A stretch of DNA of 64,000 nucleotides from Yanghanlia sp047501535. Its GTDB lineage: Bacteria; Pseudomonadota; Gammaproteobacteria; Burkholderiales; Burkholderiaceae_B. The notes under the pieces were generated by a model. That model worked only from the letters and a program-made list of their open reading frames with translations, did no database searches and was not told where the DNA came from. The position numbers and the translations under genes were made by a program. The stretch is from positions 113,873 to 177,872 of the forward strand of contig NZ_JAZDRJ010000008.1 in NCBI RefSeq assembly GCF_047501535.1, given 5' to 3'. How positions within the stretch are numbered: the first letter of the stretch is position 1; every line of letters begins with the position of its first letter. Of the stretch, positions 43,654 to 52,281 are shown piece after piece.

Positions 43654-45177
43654 ATGTCTCTGGCCATACTTGCTAGTCGAGCGCTCTACGGTTTCCAAAC
43701 TCAGCCCGTGCGGGTGGAAGTCCATGTCGGGCCGGGCTTGCCCGCCTTCTTGCTGGTTGGTTTGCCGGATGCCGGGGTGCGCGAGAGCCGTGAACGCGTG
43801 CGTTCGGCCTTACTGTCGTGCGGGTATGAGTTCCCTGCTGGGCGCATTACCGTCAATTTGGCTCCCGCCGATCTTCCCAAGGATTCCGGTCGTTATGATT
43901 TGGCCATTGCTTTAGGAATATTGCTGGCTTCGGGGCAGATTGCGTCAGTTGCTCGCAAAAATACCGAAGTTCTGGAAATTACCGACCGTGTTTTTGTCGG
44001 TGAGCTTTCCCTGACGGGTAAGTTGCGCACTATAAAGGGGGTGTTGGCCATTGCCATGGCCGTGGCGCGGGAATCCCCAGGCGTGAACTTGGTCATGCCT
44101 TCATCCTGTGCGGCGGTGGCCGCACAGGTGCCCGGCCTCGTTGTGCACGCGGCGGACTCTCTGCTCGAAGTGGTTGAAGAGCTCAGTGGTCGTGGCGCCA
44201 TGCGGCAAGCGCAGCCCGCTCCGCCCGTTTCGACAGTAGCCGTGCAGCCTTGTCTGTCTGATGTGCATGGGCAAGAAGCAGGCCGCCGTGCGCTGGAAAT
44301 CGCAGCTTGTGGCGGGCATAGCATGTTAATGTGCGGGCCGCCTGGTGTGGGTAAAAGCATGCTGGCCCAGCGCCTGCCCGGCTTATTGCCGCCGCTGTCC
44401 CCTTTACAAAGCTTGGAAGTTGCGGCCTTGCAGGGGCTGATCGGGCAAGATGCCGCTCCAGTAGCTTGCCCGCCGTTCAGGGCGCCGCACCACACGGCCT
44501 CCGCGCCCGCAATGATTGGTGGCGGCGGCTGGCCGCGTCCCGGTGAAGTCAGTCTGGCGCACCACGGTGTGTTGTTTCTGGATGAAATTCCAGAGTTTCT
44601 CCGGACTGTATTGGAATCGCTGCGTGAACCACTTGAAGCGGGAGTGGTCAGCATCGCCAGGGCTCGTCTGAGTTGCACATTTCCGGCGCGCTTTCAGCTT
44701 ATTGCGGCCATGAACCCTTGCCCTTGCGGCTGGGCCGGGCATCCGCGCAAAACGTGTTTCTGTCCTCCTTCCCGAGTAGAAGCCTACAGGCGGCGCTTGT
44801 CGGGCCCGCTGATGGATCGTATTGATTTGCACGTGGGGTTGAGCGCACCACAAGGAGACTGGCTGGCCATGGCGGCGGGAGAGAGTTCTGCGGCGGTGCG
44901 CCAGCGGGTGTTGGAATGCCGGCAAAGGCAGCAGCACCGGCAGGGCTGCATCAATGCGCAGCTTGAAGGCGCTATGCTGCGCGAGCATATCAAGCTTGAT
45001 GACAAAGGTTCGGCGTTGTTGCGCAATGCCGGCGAACGCTGGGCGTGGTCGCCAAGGGTAATGCATCGCCTGTTGCGGATCGCGCGTACGCTTGCCGATA
45101 TGGCCGGTTCCGACGCTGTCAGTGTGGCTCATGTGGCCGAAGCGCTGCAGTTCAGGCCAGCTTGGGATATCCATTGA
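43654..45177 (+). CDS. comM: ComM/YifB family Mg-chelatase-like ATPase
   Basis: 507 residues from ATG 43654 with GGAG upstream. N-terminal ChlI-like domain (MSLAILASRALYG, VEVHVGPGLPAFLLVGLPD), then an AAA+ domain with Walker A MCGPPGVGKSMLAQRLPG (about 230-247), Walker B LFLDEIPEF, and the C-terminal ComM domain with MNPCPCGWAG and CFCPPS. ComM helps branch migration in natural transformation. Full length. It reads toward rpmI. Confidence 0.92.
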   Translation: MSLAILASRALYGFQTQPVRVEVHVGPGLPAFLLVGLPDAGVRESRERVRSALLSCGYEFPAGRITVNLAPADLPKDSGRYDLAIALGILLASGQIASVARKNTEVLEITDRVFVGELSLTGKLRTIKGVLAIAMAVARESPGVNLVMPSSCAAVAAQVPGLVVHAADSLLEVVEELSGRGAMRQAQPAPPVSTVAVQPCLSDVHGQEAGRRALEIAACGGHSMLMCGPPGVGKSMLAQRLPGLLPPLSPLQSLEVAALQGLIGQDAAPVACPPFRAPHHTASAPAMIGGGGWPRPGEVSLAHHGVLFLDEIPEFLRTVLESLREPLEAGVVSIARARLSCTFPARFQLIAAMNPCPCGWAGHPRKTCFCPPSRVEAYRRRLSGPLMDRIDLHVGLSAPQGDWLAMAAGESSAAVRQRVLECRQRQQHRQGCINAQLEGAMLREHIKLDDKGSALLRNAGERWAWSPRVMHRLLRIARTLADMAGSDAVSVAHVAEALQFRPAWDIH

Positions 45178-45184
45178 AAGCGGT

Positions 45185-45214
45185 TAGACATACCCGGCTA
45201 AATCATCATATAAT
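45185..45214 (+). promoter_or_regulatory. Sigma-70 promoter for rpmI-rplT-pheST-ihfA
   Basis: TAGACA (45185-45190) and a perfect TATAAT (45209-45214) with an 18-base spacer, 169 bases before rpmI. The leader between carries a CTTCGC/GCGAAG hairpin (45220-45237) and is a candidate site for autoregulation by ribosomal protein L20. Nothing else coding is seen in 45178-45382. Confidence 0.6.
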
Positions 45215-45382
45215 CAAGAGCTTCGCTTAGCGGCGAAGAATGGTTCTACCTGTATGGAAATAACTATGCAGGCGGTAACTAAAAAGTAAGTAGTAACTAA
45301 CTAACAAGCAGATGACAGGTTCTGGAAGAGTAATCAGTTTGGTTTGATTGCCACCTGCGTATGCAGCTAATAGAGTTTTATT

Positions 45383-45580
45383 ATGCCCAAGATGAAAACC
45401 AAGAAAAGCGCTTCCAAGCGCTTTAAGGTTCGCGGTAGCGGCTCCATCAAGCGGGGTCAGGCGTTCAAGCGCCACATCCTCACCAAGAAAACGACGAAGA
45501 ACAAGCGTCAACTGCGCGGTACCACCGCAGTTCACGACGCCGACGTCGCGTCTGTCAAGGCAATGATGCCTTTCGCTTGA
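45383..45580 (+). CDS. rpmI: 50S ribosomal protein L35
   Basis: 65 residues, very basic: MPKMKTKKSASKRFKVRGSG, then HILTKKTTKNKRQLRGT. Matches bL35. It is followed by rplT after 16 bp. Confidence 0.97.
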   Translation: MPKMKTKKSASKRFKVRGSGSIKRGQAFKRHILTKKTTKNKRQLRGTTAVHDADVASVKAMMPFA

Positions 45581-45596
45581 TTAACGGAGATCACAT

Positions 45597-45956
45597 ATGC
45601 CACGCGTAAAACGCGGCGTCACCGCCAACGCACGCCACAAAAAGGTTCTCAAGGCAGCCAAGGGCTACCGCGGTCGTCGCGGTAACGTCTTCCGGGTTGC
45701 CAAACAGGCGGTCATGAAGGCAGGCCAGTACGCCTACCGCGACCGTCGCAATAAGAAGCGCACATTCCGCGCACTCTGGATCACTCGTATCAACGCGGCC
45801 TGCCGCGAGCAAGGCGTAACTTACAGCGCTTTCATCGCCGGCACCAAGAAGGCCCAGATCGAGCTCGACCGCAAGGTTCTTGCCGACATGGCTGTCAATG
45901 ACAAGGCAGGCTTTGCCGCCGTGGTCCAGCAGGCCAAGGCGGCTCTGGCTTCCTAA
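45597..45956 (+). CDS. rplT: 50S ribosomal protein L20
   Basis: 119 residues: MPRVKRGVTANARHKKVLKAA, KGYRGRRGNVFRVAKQAV, RDRRNKKRTFRALWITRINAACR. bL20 binds 23S rRNA early in assembly and often represses its own operon. It lies in the usual rpmI-rplT-pheS order. Confidence 0.97.
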   Translation: MPRVKRGVTANARHKKVLKAAKGYRGRRGNVFRVAKQAVMKAGQYAYRDRRNKKRTFRALWITRINAACREQGVTYSAFIAGTKKAQIELDRKVLADMAVNDKAGFAAVVQQAKAALAS

Positions 45957-45981
45957 TCAGCCGAGCTATTTTGATCCGCGA

Positions 45982-46005
45982 AACGGGGCCCTTTGGTGCC
46001 CCGTT
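45982..46005 (+). terminator. Hairpin between rplT and pheS
   Basis: AACGGGGC (45982-45989) pairs with GCCCCGTT (45998-46005) across an 8-base loop. It is followed by CGCATTTGG, not a strong U-run. It may attenuate pheST or terminate partly; no Phe-rich leader peptide precedes it. Confidence 0.5.
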
Positions 46006-46025
46006 CGCATTTGGAAAGACACAAA

Positions 46026-47048
46026 ATGACTACCCAGGCCGATGATCTGATCGTTCAAGCGAAACTGGAATTCGCGCAAGCCCATGATGCGGCAGCGCTG
46101 GAGAATGCAAAAGCCAAATTTTTGGGCAAGCATGGCGCACTGACTGCCCTGCTCAAGGGCCTGGGCGCCCTAGACCCGGAACGCAAGCGAGAAGAGGGCT
46201 CACGCATTAACCAGCTTAAGCAGCAGGTTGAAAGCTTGCTCAGCGACCGTCGTGCAGAATTGCGGCAGGCAGAGCTCGACCGCCGCCTGGCTGCGGAAAC
46301 CATCGATGTCACCTTGCCTGGGCGTGGTCGCGGATTTGGCGGCATTCACCCCGTTATCCAGGCTTGGCAGCGCGTAGAGGCCATCTTCCGCTCTATTGGT
46401 TTCGATGTGGCCGACGGCCCCGAAATCGAAAATGATTGGACCAACTTCACGGCGCTGAATAACCCCGAAAACCATCCGGCGCGTTCCATGCAGGACACCT
46501 TCTATGTGGACATGAAGGATGATCAAGGCCTGCCGCTGTTGCTGCGCACGCATACCAGCCCCATGCAGGTGCGCTATGCCCGCATGCATAAGCCGCCTAT
46601 TAAAGTGATTGCGCCAGGGCGCACCTATCGGGTGGATAGCGATGCCACGCATTCGCCCATGTTCCATCAGGTCGAAGGCCTATGGATTGCAGAAGACATT
46701 TCCTTCGCCGATCTTAAAGGCGTGTACACCGACTTCCTGCGGGCCTTTTTTGAAACGGACGATCTCTCCGTGCGTTTCCGGCCGTCGTTCTTTCCCTTTA
46801 CGGAACCCTCAGCCGAAATCGACATGATGTTCACATCTGGGCCCAACCAAGGCCGTTGGCTGGAAATTTCCGGCTCCGGCCAGGTGCACCCTCAAGTTGT
46901 GCGTAATTACGGCCTCGACCCTGAACGCTATATCGGTTTTGCCTTTGGTTCGGGTCTTGAGCGCCTGGCCATGTTGCGCTACGGCGTGAACGATCTGCGC
47001 CAGTTTTTTGAAGGTGATCTGCGCTTCCTGCGTCAGTTCAACCGCTAA
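46026..47048 (+). CDS. pheS: Phenylalanyl-tRNA synthetase alpha subunit
   Basis: 340 residues from ATG 46026. N-terminal coiled coil (about 1-90), then the class II catalytic core: DTFYVDMKD, LLRTHTSPMQVRYARMH (motif 2 side), FHQVEGLWIAEDISFADLKG, RPSFFPFTEPSAEIDM, and FAFGSGLERLAMLRYGV (motif 3). It forms an alpha2beta2 enzyme with PheT. Confidence 0.97.
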   Translation: MTTQADDLIVQAKLEFAQAHDAAALENAKAKFLGKHGALTALLKGLGALDPERKREEGSRINQLKQQVESLLSDRRAELRQAELDRRLAAETIDVTLPGRGRGFGGIHPVIQAWQRVEAIFRSIGFDVADGPEIENDWTNFTALNNPENHPARSMQDTFYVDMKDDQGLPLLLRTHTSPMQVRYARMHKPPIKVIAPGRTYRVDSDATHSPMFHQVEGLWIAEDISFADLKGVYTDFLRAFFETDDLSVRFRPSFFPFTEPSAEIDMMFTSGPNQGRWLEISGSGQVHPQVVRNYGLDPERYIGFAFGSGLERLAMLRYGVNDLRQFFEGDLRFLRQFNR

Positions 47049-47127
47049 GGGCTCATCCCCCCTGGCAGCAAAAACAGCACGCGCCGCGTCCCTATTTATC
47101 TGACCGCCTGAGTCATCCGAGAACATC

Positions 47128-49536
47128 ATGCTAATTCCAGAATCCTGGCTTCGTACTTACGTTAATCCTGACCTCGATACCGAGGAGCTTTCCCATCGTC
47201 TGACGATGGCGGGGCTGGAAGTCGAAGAAACCGAGAGTGTGGCGCCTGCATTTTCCGGCGTCGTGGTGGCCCATATAACCGACGTACAACCGCACCCCAA
47301 CGCCGACCGCCTGCGTGTTTGCCAAGTGGATGATGGCAGTGGCACACCGCTGCAAATTGTGTGCGGTGCGCCGAACGCGGCTACCGGACTGAAAGTGCCT
47401 CTGGCACGTGTGGGCGCTCAGTTGCCGGGTGGCATGAAGATCGGCCCGGTCAAGATGCGCGGCGTCGAGTCCTCGGGCATGTTGTGTTCGGCCCGTGAGC
47501 TGGGGCTGTCGCAAGATCATGGCGGCCTGCTGGAGCTGTCTGCCGATGCCCCCATTGGCGAGGACATCCGCCAGCATCTGGATCTGGACGACACAATTTT
47601 CACCTTGAAGCTCACGCCTAATCGTGCAGATTGTCTGTCGATTCGCGGTGTGGCCCGTGAAGTGGCTGCGCTGACCGGCGCGCCGCTCAAGCTGCCGGAG
47701 TTCGAGCCGGTTCAACCGACCATCGACGACACACTTCCCATCAAGGTTGAAGCGCCTGATCTCTGCGGCCGTTTTGCAGGTCGGGTGATACGGGGCGTAA
47801 ACGCTCGCGCAGCAACGCCCGAATGGATGAAGAAACAGCTGGAACGCGCCGGGCAGCGCTCAATTTCTGCTTTGGTGGATATTTCCAACTACGTCATGCT
47901 GGAGCTGGGGCGCCCCACTCATGTGTTCGACATTCGTCGTATACAAGGCGGGCTGACGGTGCGTTGGGCGCGCGAAGGCGAAAAGCTTGAATTATTGAGC
48001 GGGCAGGTTGTGGACCTGCAGCCCGATGTTGGCGTGATCGCTGCCGGTGACACCGTGGAAAGCATGGCGGGCATCATGGGCGGCGAGGCCACTTCGGTGA
48101 CGCTGGAAACTACAGACATCTATCTTGAGGGCGCTTTCTGGTGGCCGGAAGCCATTATGGGCAAGGCACGGCGCTACAGGTTCAGCTCTGAGGCCAGCCA
48201 CCGCTTCGAGCGCGGGGTAGACTTCGAGCACGTTACCGAAGACCTCGAATACATGACGCGGTTGATCGTGGATATCTGCGGCGGCCAAGTGGGCCCGATG
48301 GACGACCAAGTGATTGCTTTGCCGGAACGTGAGCCCGTGAGCATGCGTCTGGAGCGCTGCCGTAAAGTGCTGGGTCTGCCGCTGGAGCGCGCTCAGGTGG
48401 AGGATATCTTCAAGAGCTTGAACCTGGAGTTCACCGTCGAGAACGACGTTTTCGTCGTGACCCCTCCCAGCTATCGTTTTGATATTGTTATTGAAGAAGA
48501 CTTGATCGAGGAAGTCGCCCGTGTATACGGTTTTGAACGCATCCCCGATCTGCCGCCAAAGGCTCGTGCGCAGATTCGCGTGGATTCCGAAACTTTGCAT
48601 GGCCCGCATGAGCTGCGGGCGCGCATGGCCGCTCTGGATTACCAGGAAGTCATTAACTTCTCTTTTGTGGAAGAAGAATGGGAGCGCGATTACTGTGGTG
48701 AAACCAACCCCATCCGTTTGCTGAACCCCATCGCCAGCCAACTAGCGGTGATGCGCACCAGCCTGATTGGCGGTTTGGTGGCCAATATTGCGCACAATAT
48801 GCGCCACCGCCAAAGCCGGGTGCGTGTTTTTGAGCTGGGCAGGGTGTTCATGCGTGCGCCCAATGTGCGGGATGGAGATCTCACCGTTGCAGGGGTCGAA
48901 CAACCCAATCGCCTGGGTGCGGCCGCCTGGGGGCCGGCGTTGGAAGAGCAATGGGGGGCTGCAGCGCGTCCCGTCGATTTCTACGATGTCAAAGCCGATC
49001 TGCAGGCCCTGCTTGGCCAGCAGGCTGCTGCGCTCCAATACATTCCCGATGTTCATCCTGCACTGCATCCGGGCCGCAGCGCCCGGCTTGAGTTGAACGG
49101 AAAAACCGTGGGCTGGCTGGGCGAATTGCACCCGCGTTGGGTGCAAAAGGCAGAAATCGGCCAGGCGCCGGTTGTGTTTGAAATCGACGTTGATGCGATT
49201 TCCACCGGTACCATGCCCGAATTGAAGAAGCTTTCGCGTCAGCCGGTTGTGATCCGCGACCTTGCAGTATGGGTTAACGCTAGCGTTTCGTATCAGGAAT
49301 TGTTGAAAACGCTTACCCGGGCGATTGCGTCTGATGCTAACCTAAGCGTAGTGCAAGATATTCAATTATTTGACGTCTGGCGCGATAAGTCCGCTGAAAA
49401 TGACGAAAAGAGTCTTGCTTTCCGTTTCTGGTTGCAAAATCCTCAGGCCACCCTCGATGACGCCACCGTTGACGAGTGCATGGCGGTATTGTTGCGAGCC
49501 CTTGAAACACAACATGGCGCACGCCAGCGTGCTTAA
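47128..49536 (+). CDS. pheT: Phenylalanyl-tRNA synthetase beta subunit
   Basis: 802 residues. Domains in order: N-terminal segment (SWLRTYVNPDLDTEELSHRLT), EMAP/tRNA-binding domain (about 40-150, PHPNADRLRVCQVDDG), B3/4 editing domain (about 210-390), B5 domains (about 395-480), the catalytic-like module, and the C-terminal ferredoxin-fold anticodon-binding domain (about 705-800, LSRQPVVIRDLAVWV). Full length. Cotranscribed with pheS and ihfA. Confidence 0.97.
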   Translation: MLIPESWLRTYVNPDLDTEELSHRLTMAGLEVEETESVAPAFSGVVVAHITDVQPHPNADRLRVCQVDDGSGTPLQIVCGAPNAATGLKVPLARVGAQLPGGMKIGPVKMRGVESSGMLCSARELGLSQDHGGLLELSADAPIGEDIRQHLDLDDTIFTLKLTPNRADCLSIRGVAREVAALTGAPLKLPEFEPVQPTIDDTLPIKVEAPDLCGRFAGRVIRGVNARAATPEWMKKQLERAGQRSISALVDISNYVMLELGRPTHVFDIRRIQGGLTVRWAREGEKLELLSGQVVDLQPDVGVIAAGDTVESMAGIMGGEATSVTLETTDIYLEGAFWWPEAIMGKARRYRFSSEASHRFERGVDFEHVTEDLEYMTRLIVDICGGQVGPMDDQVIALPEREPVSMRLERCRKVLGLPLERAQVEDIFKSLNLEFTVENDVFVVTPPSYRFDIVIEEDLIEEVARVYGFERIPDLPPKARAQIRVDSETLHGPHELRARMAALDYQEVINFSFVEEEWERDYCGETNPIRLLNPIASQLAVMRTSLIGGLVANIAHNMRHRQSRVRVFELGRVFMRAPNVRDGDLTVAGVEQPNRLGAAAWGPALEEQWGAAARPVDFYDVKADLQALLGQQAAALQYIPDVHPALHPGRSARLELNGKTVGWLGELHPRWVQKAEIGQAPVVFEIDVDAISTGTMPELKKLSRQPVVIRDLAVWVNASVSYQELLKTLTRAIASDANLSVVQDIQLFDVWRDKSAENDEKSLAFRFWLQNPQATLDDATVDECMAVLLRALETQHGARQRA

Positions 49537-49559
49537 GCCAGGTAGAAGGAATGTTGCCC

Positions 49560-49877
49560 ATGACTGTAGAGCGCACACTGACCAAGGCTGAACTGGCTGA
49601 ACTGCTGTTCGAGCGAGTGGGGCTGAACAAGCGTGAGGCCAAGGACATCGTTGAAGCCTTTTTCGAGGAAATCCGCGAAGCGCTGGCGCGGGGGACGGAA
49701 GTCAAGCTGTCCGGTTTCGGAAATTTCCAAGTGCGCGACAAGCCCCCCCGGCCTGGCCGCAACCCCAAAACCGGTGAAGTCATTCCCATTGAGGCGCGCC
49801 GCGTGGTAACGTTCCATGCCAGTCAGAAACTTAAAAGCGCAGTCGAGCAGGCCGGCCGTCCGGCCTCGAAAGCCTGA
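49560..49877 (+). CDS. ihfA: Integration host factor alpha subunit
   Basis: 105 residues from ATG 49560; AAGGA is 9 bases upstream, whereas the ATG at 49551 directly abuts it. Signature VKLSGFGNFQVRDKPPRPGRNPKTG forms the DNA-bending beta-arms, with the intercalating Pro. IHF bends DNA in recombination, replication and transcription. In its usual place after pheT. Confidence 0.96.
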   Translation: MTVERTLTKAELAELLFERVGLNKREAKDIVEAFFEEIREALARGTEVKLSGFGNFQVRDKPPRPGRNPKTGEVIPIEARRVVTFHASQKLKSAVEQAGRPASKA

Positions 49878-49915
49878 CGTCGGCGCGCTTCCTATAAGTG
49901 ATCCAAAATCCGTCC

Positions 49916-50347
49916 ATGAGTACGAGCGAAACATCTGTCAACCTGCCCCCCATTCCCGCCAAACGCTATTTCACCATTGGTGAAGTCAGCGAGCTGTGCT
50001 GCGTCAAGCCGCATGTGCTGCGCTATTGGGAGCAGGAATTCACGCAGCTCAAGCCGCTCAAGCGGCGGGGGAACCGTCGCTACTATCAGCATCATGAAGT
50101 GTTGCTGATTCGTCGTATCCGGCATTTGCTGTATGAAGAAGGCTTCACAATCAGTGGAGCGCGTAACCGCTTGGGCGATGCTGCAGATCGCGCAGCTTAC
50201 GATCCTGAAGCGGCTGTGCGACTAAGCGCCGCAGAACTCCAAGCGCTGCGCGCCGATCTCACCAGCGTGCGTGATGCGCTGGCAGCGGCTGTGGAGCAGG
50301 CAGGCGGCCATGGCGAGCCGGAAAACGGCCTTCAACTCACGCCTTGA
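49916..50347 (+). CDS. MerR family transcriptional regulator
   Basis: 143 residues from ATG 49916. Winged helix-turn-helix: RYFTIGEVSELCCVKPHVLRYWEQEF, then LKRRGNRRYYQHHEVLLIRRIRHLLYEEGFTISGARNRL. The C-terminus is a short Ala-rich helix with no effector domain or Cys ligand pattern, so the signal is unknown. A MerR gene next to ihfA is widely conserved in beta- and gamma-proteobacteria. Confidence 0.92.
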   Translation: MSTSETSVNLPPIPAKRYFTIGEVSELCCVKPHVLRYWEQEFTQLKPLKRRGNRRYYQHHEVLLIRRIRHLLYEEGFTISGARNRLGDAADRAAYDPEAAVRLSAAELQALRADLTSVRDALAAAVEQAGGHGEPENGLQLTP

Positions 50348-50385
50348 TTCCGTCTGCTGCCTGATACTGATTATTCCGCTTTAAC

Positions 50386-50426
50386 AAATCGGCCCCTTTT
50401 CTAAGTGCTAGTAAAGGGGCCGATTT
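50386..50426. terminator. Bidirectional terminator between merR and anti-sigma genes
   Basis: AAATCGGCCCCTTT (50386-50399) is the exact complement of AAAGGGGCCGATTT (50413-50426), giving a 14-bp stem between convergent genes, with A/T tracts on both sides of the GC core. Confidence 0.85.
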
Positions 50427-50448
50427 GCGTAGGCGCTGCAATCCTCGA

Positions 50449-51660
50449 TTAGGGGCTGACCATGCCGCTGGCGGGCGAGGTGCTTTGCGCATTATTCGTG
50501 GCGGGTGTGCCGGCTGCGCTCTCAGCACCAAATGTAGTGATCTGGCCAATAAAGAGTATGGGGCCATTGGGTTCCCCCTTGGCGGCATCGTCATTGCTTT
50601 CCAAGGTGATTTCCAAGAGCTGGTCGTCCGCCAGAGCGCCCAGCAGGCTGGCCGGGACTTGCACGGGTACGTTGGGGTCGATGCGGCCTAATAAGCGGGG
50701 CTCGGGAATTTGTTTGCTGCGAGTCCAAAGCAGTGTCTGGCTGCCTGAGGGCACCTCAGTATGCACCAGGGGCTGCATCATTAAGCCGCCGTCAGCGTCT
50801 AGAGTCGCCGTCCAGCCTGGTGTACTGCTGCTGTCGGGTGCTTGCAGAATGGCTGCGCGGGTGGGCGCCACCTTGACGATCTGAACCGGTGGTGGCGGAG
50901 GCTCACCGGGCAGCATAAAACCCAAAACTGCGGCGCCCGTTGCACAGACGCTAACTAAGCGCCAGAACCATAGCTTGCGTAGCAACTTGCGCTGTTCGCT
51001 GTCAGCCGTGTGGGGATCAGCATGCTCGGGCCGAGGCTTTTCTGAAGGGTTGCCGGTCTGCTGAGCGGCAACAGGCATTCTCACGGCGGGCTTGCTAGTC
51101 GGTGCGGGCGATGCAGCAGGCTTGGGCGTAGCGGCGATGGAAGCCGGACCCGCGTTGCCCGCCTCGGGAGTATTAGTGGGCGGCGGGCCAGCTTCTGCAA
51201 TGGGGGCTTTTTGCGCGTCTGTATGCAGGTTGAGCAGGGTTTCGGCCTGGCTACCGACATACAGTGAGGCGGCCCCAGTAGACGATTTTTCAGTATTTTG
51301 CGCCACGCGTTCTGGAGGCGTTGGCGTACTTTCTGAAACTGAAACGGCTGCGCCGGGCTCTCGAGAAGGTTGACGCAGTAATTGAGGCGGCGCCGGTGGT
51401 TGAGGAGCAGGCGGCGGGCCGATCTTCAAAGTGGCCTGCAGCCGTTCGCGCAGGCTTGCGCTAGGCTGCTCTCTGGGCAGTGCGTCGACCAAGGAGAGTA
51501 ACTCGGCCTCCCAGGCTAAGGCTTGCGCCAGCGCCTGATCATCCCGACTCAACAGTACATGGACTTGCGCACGCTCATGAGGTTCGAGCAAGCCGCACAC
51601 ATATTCGGCAACATCCAGGTTAAGTGCGCCTCGGAAGGGTTCGAGTGGGGAGTGCCTCAT
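50449..51660 (-). CDS. Membrane anti-sigma factor (RskA-like)
   Basis: 403 residues from ATG 51660, overlapping the sigma gene stop (ATGA). N-terminal anti-sigma-like helices (about 8-60, LDVAEYVCGLLEPHERAQVHVLLSR), a very long Pro/Ala/Thr-rich linker (about 75-235), one transmembrane helix (around 245-265, WFWRLVSVCATGAAVLGFML) and a periplasmic RskA C-terminal domain (about 285-385, ATLDADGGLMMQPLV, LLEITLESNDDA). It should bind the upstream sigma factor. Lacks a His/Cys zinc motif. Confidence 0.85.
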   Translation of the reverse strand: MRHSPLEPFRGALNLDVAEYVCGLLEPHERAQVHVLLSRDDQALAQALAWEAELLSLVDALPREQPSASLRERLQATLKIGPPPAPQPPAPPQLLRQPSREPGAAVSVSESTPTPPERVAQNTEKSSTGAASLYVGSQAETLLNLHTDAQKAPIAEAGPPPTNTPEAGNAGPASIAATPKPAASPAPTSKPAVRMPVAAQQTGNPSEKPRPEHADPHTADSEQRKLLRKLWFWRLVSVCATGAAVLGFMLPGEPPPPPVQIVKVAPTRAAILQAPDSSSTPGWTATLDADGGLMMQPLVHTEVPSGSQTLLWTRSKQIPEPRLLGRIDPNVPVQVPASLLGALADDQLLEITLESNDDAAKGEPNGPILFIGQITTFGAESAAGTPATNNAQSTSPASGMVSP

Positions 51661-52151
51661 GCGGAGTGCTCCCCCAGCGCCTGACGGACTTTTTGCCTGA
51701 GCAGAATGGGATCTTGTCGCATCCACACCGACAAGCGCGGGTAATCGGCGCCATGCAGGTAGGCATGAGCGACGGCTTCGTATGCGAGCGGGTCAGTGTT
51801 GTTGGCAAGCGGGGCCAGATGGCCTCTTATCGCCGAAGCGGGGGGCAGGGCGGGGGCCGAAAGGGGCGCCACTGCGCTGTTGCGCATACGGTAACTGTTG
51901 GCCACGTGACGCAATACATTGTATATCCATGGCCGGGCAGGGCCCATGACGGCATCGTACTGGTCGGCATTGCGCCACAGCAAAACGAAGATGTCGTGCA
52001 ACAGGTTCTCGGCGTCGGCTGCGGGTACCAGGCGGCGGCACAACGCCAGCATATGAGGGGCTTCGTAGTCGTATAAGCGATGGAATGCAGATTCATCGCC
52101 GCGTGCGCAGGCGTTCAGGGCAGCGGCGTGATCAAACGGGGCAGCTTCCAT
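51657..52151 (-). CDS. ECF-type RNA polymerase sigma factor
   Basis: 164 residues from ATG 52151 with GGAGAAG upstream. Region 2 is clear: ESAFHRLYDYEAPHMLALCRRL, AENLLHDIFVLLWRNADQYD, ARPWIYNVLRHVANSYR. Region 4 is reduced and divergent (AHAYLHGADYPRLSVWMRQD then RQKVRQAL). The anti-sigma gene is cotranscribed. Target promoters unknown. It reads away from the suf regulator. Confidence 0.88.
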   Translation of the reverse strand: MEAAPFDHAAALNACARGDESAFHRLYDYEAPHMLALCRRLVPAADAENLLHDIFVLLWRNADQYDAVMGPARPWIYNVLRHVANSYRMRNSAVAPLSAPALPPASAIRGHLAPLANNTDPLAYEAVAHAYLHGADYPRLSVWMRQDPILLRQKVRQALGEHSA

Positions 52152-52219
52152 TACTTCTCCGGTCAACGCCCGGCGTTCGGGCAAAACCCATATTGTATGA
52201 GCAGTCGACCAAGAAAATT

Positions 52220-52248
52220 TTGCGCATATAGGACCAAAATGGTACTAT
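52220..52248 (+). promoter_or_regulatory. suf promoter overlapping a palindromic operator
   Basis: ATAGGACC (52228-52235), 5-base AT spacer, GGTACTAT (52241-52248) form a palindrome with 7 of 8 pairs. It overlaps a likely promoter: TTGCGC (52220-52225) and TACTAT (52243-52248) with a 17-base spacer. It is 34 bases before the Rrf2 regulator gene, so autorepression by that protein is likely. Confidence 0.65.
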
Positions 52249-52281
52249 ATTCTTTCATGCAAATAAGGAGTGCAGGCAGCA

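Noticed and set aside
45957..46025. Possible phenylalanine leader (pheM-like) before pheS
   Set aside because: No Phe-codon-rich short frame in 69 bp; only a plain hairpin.
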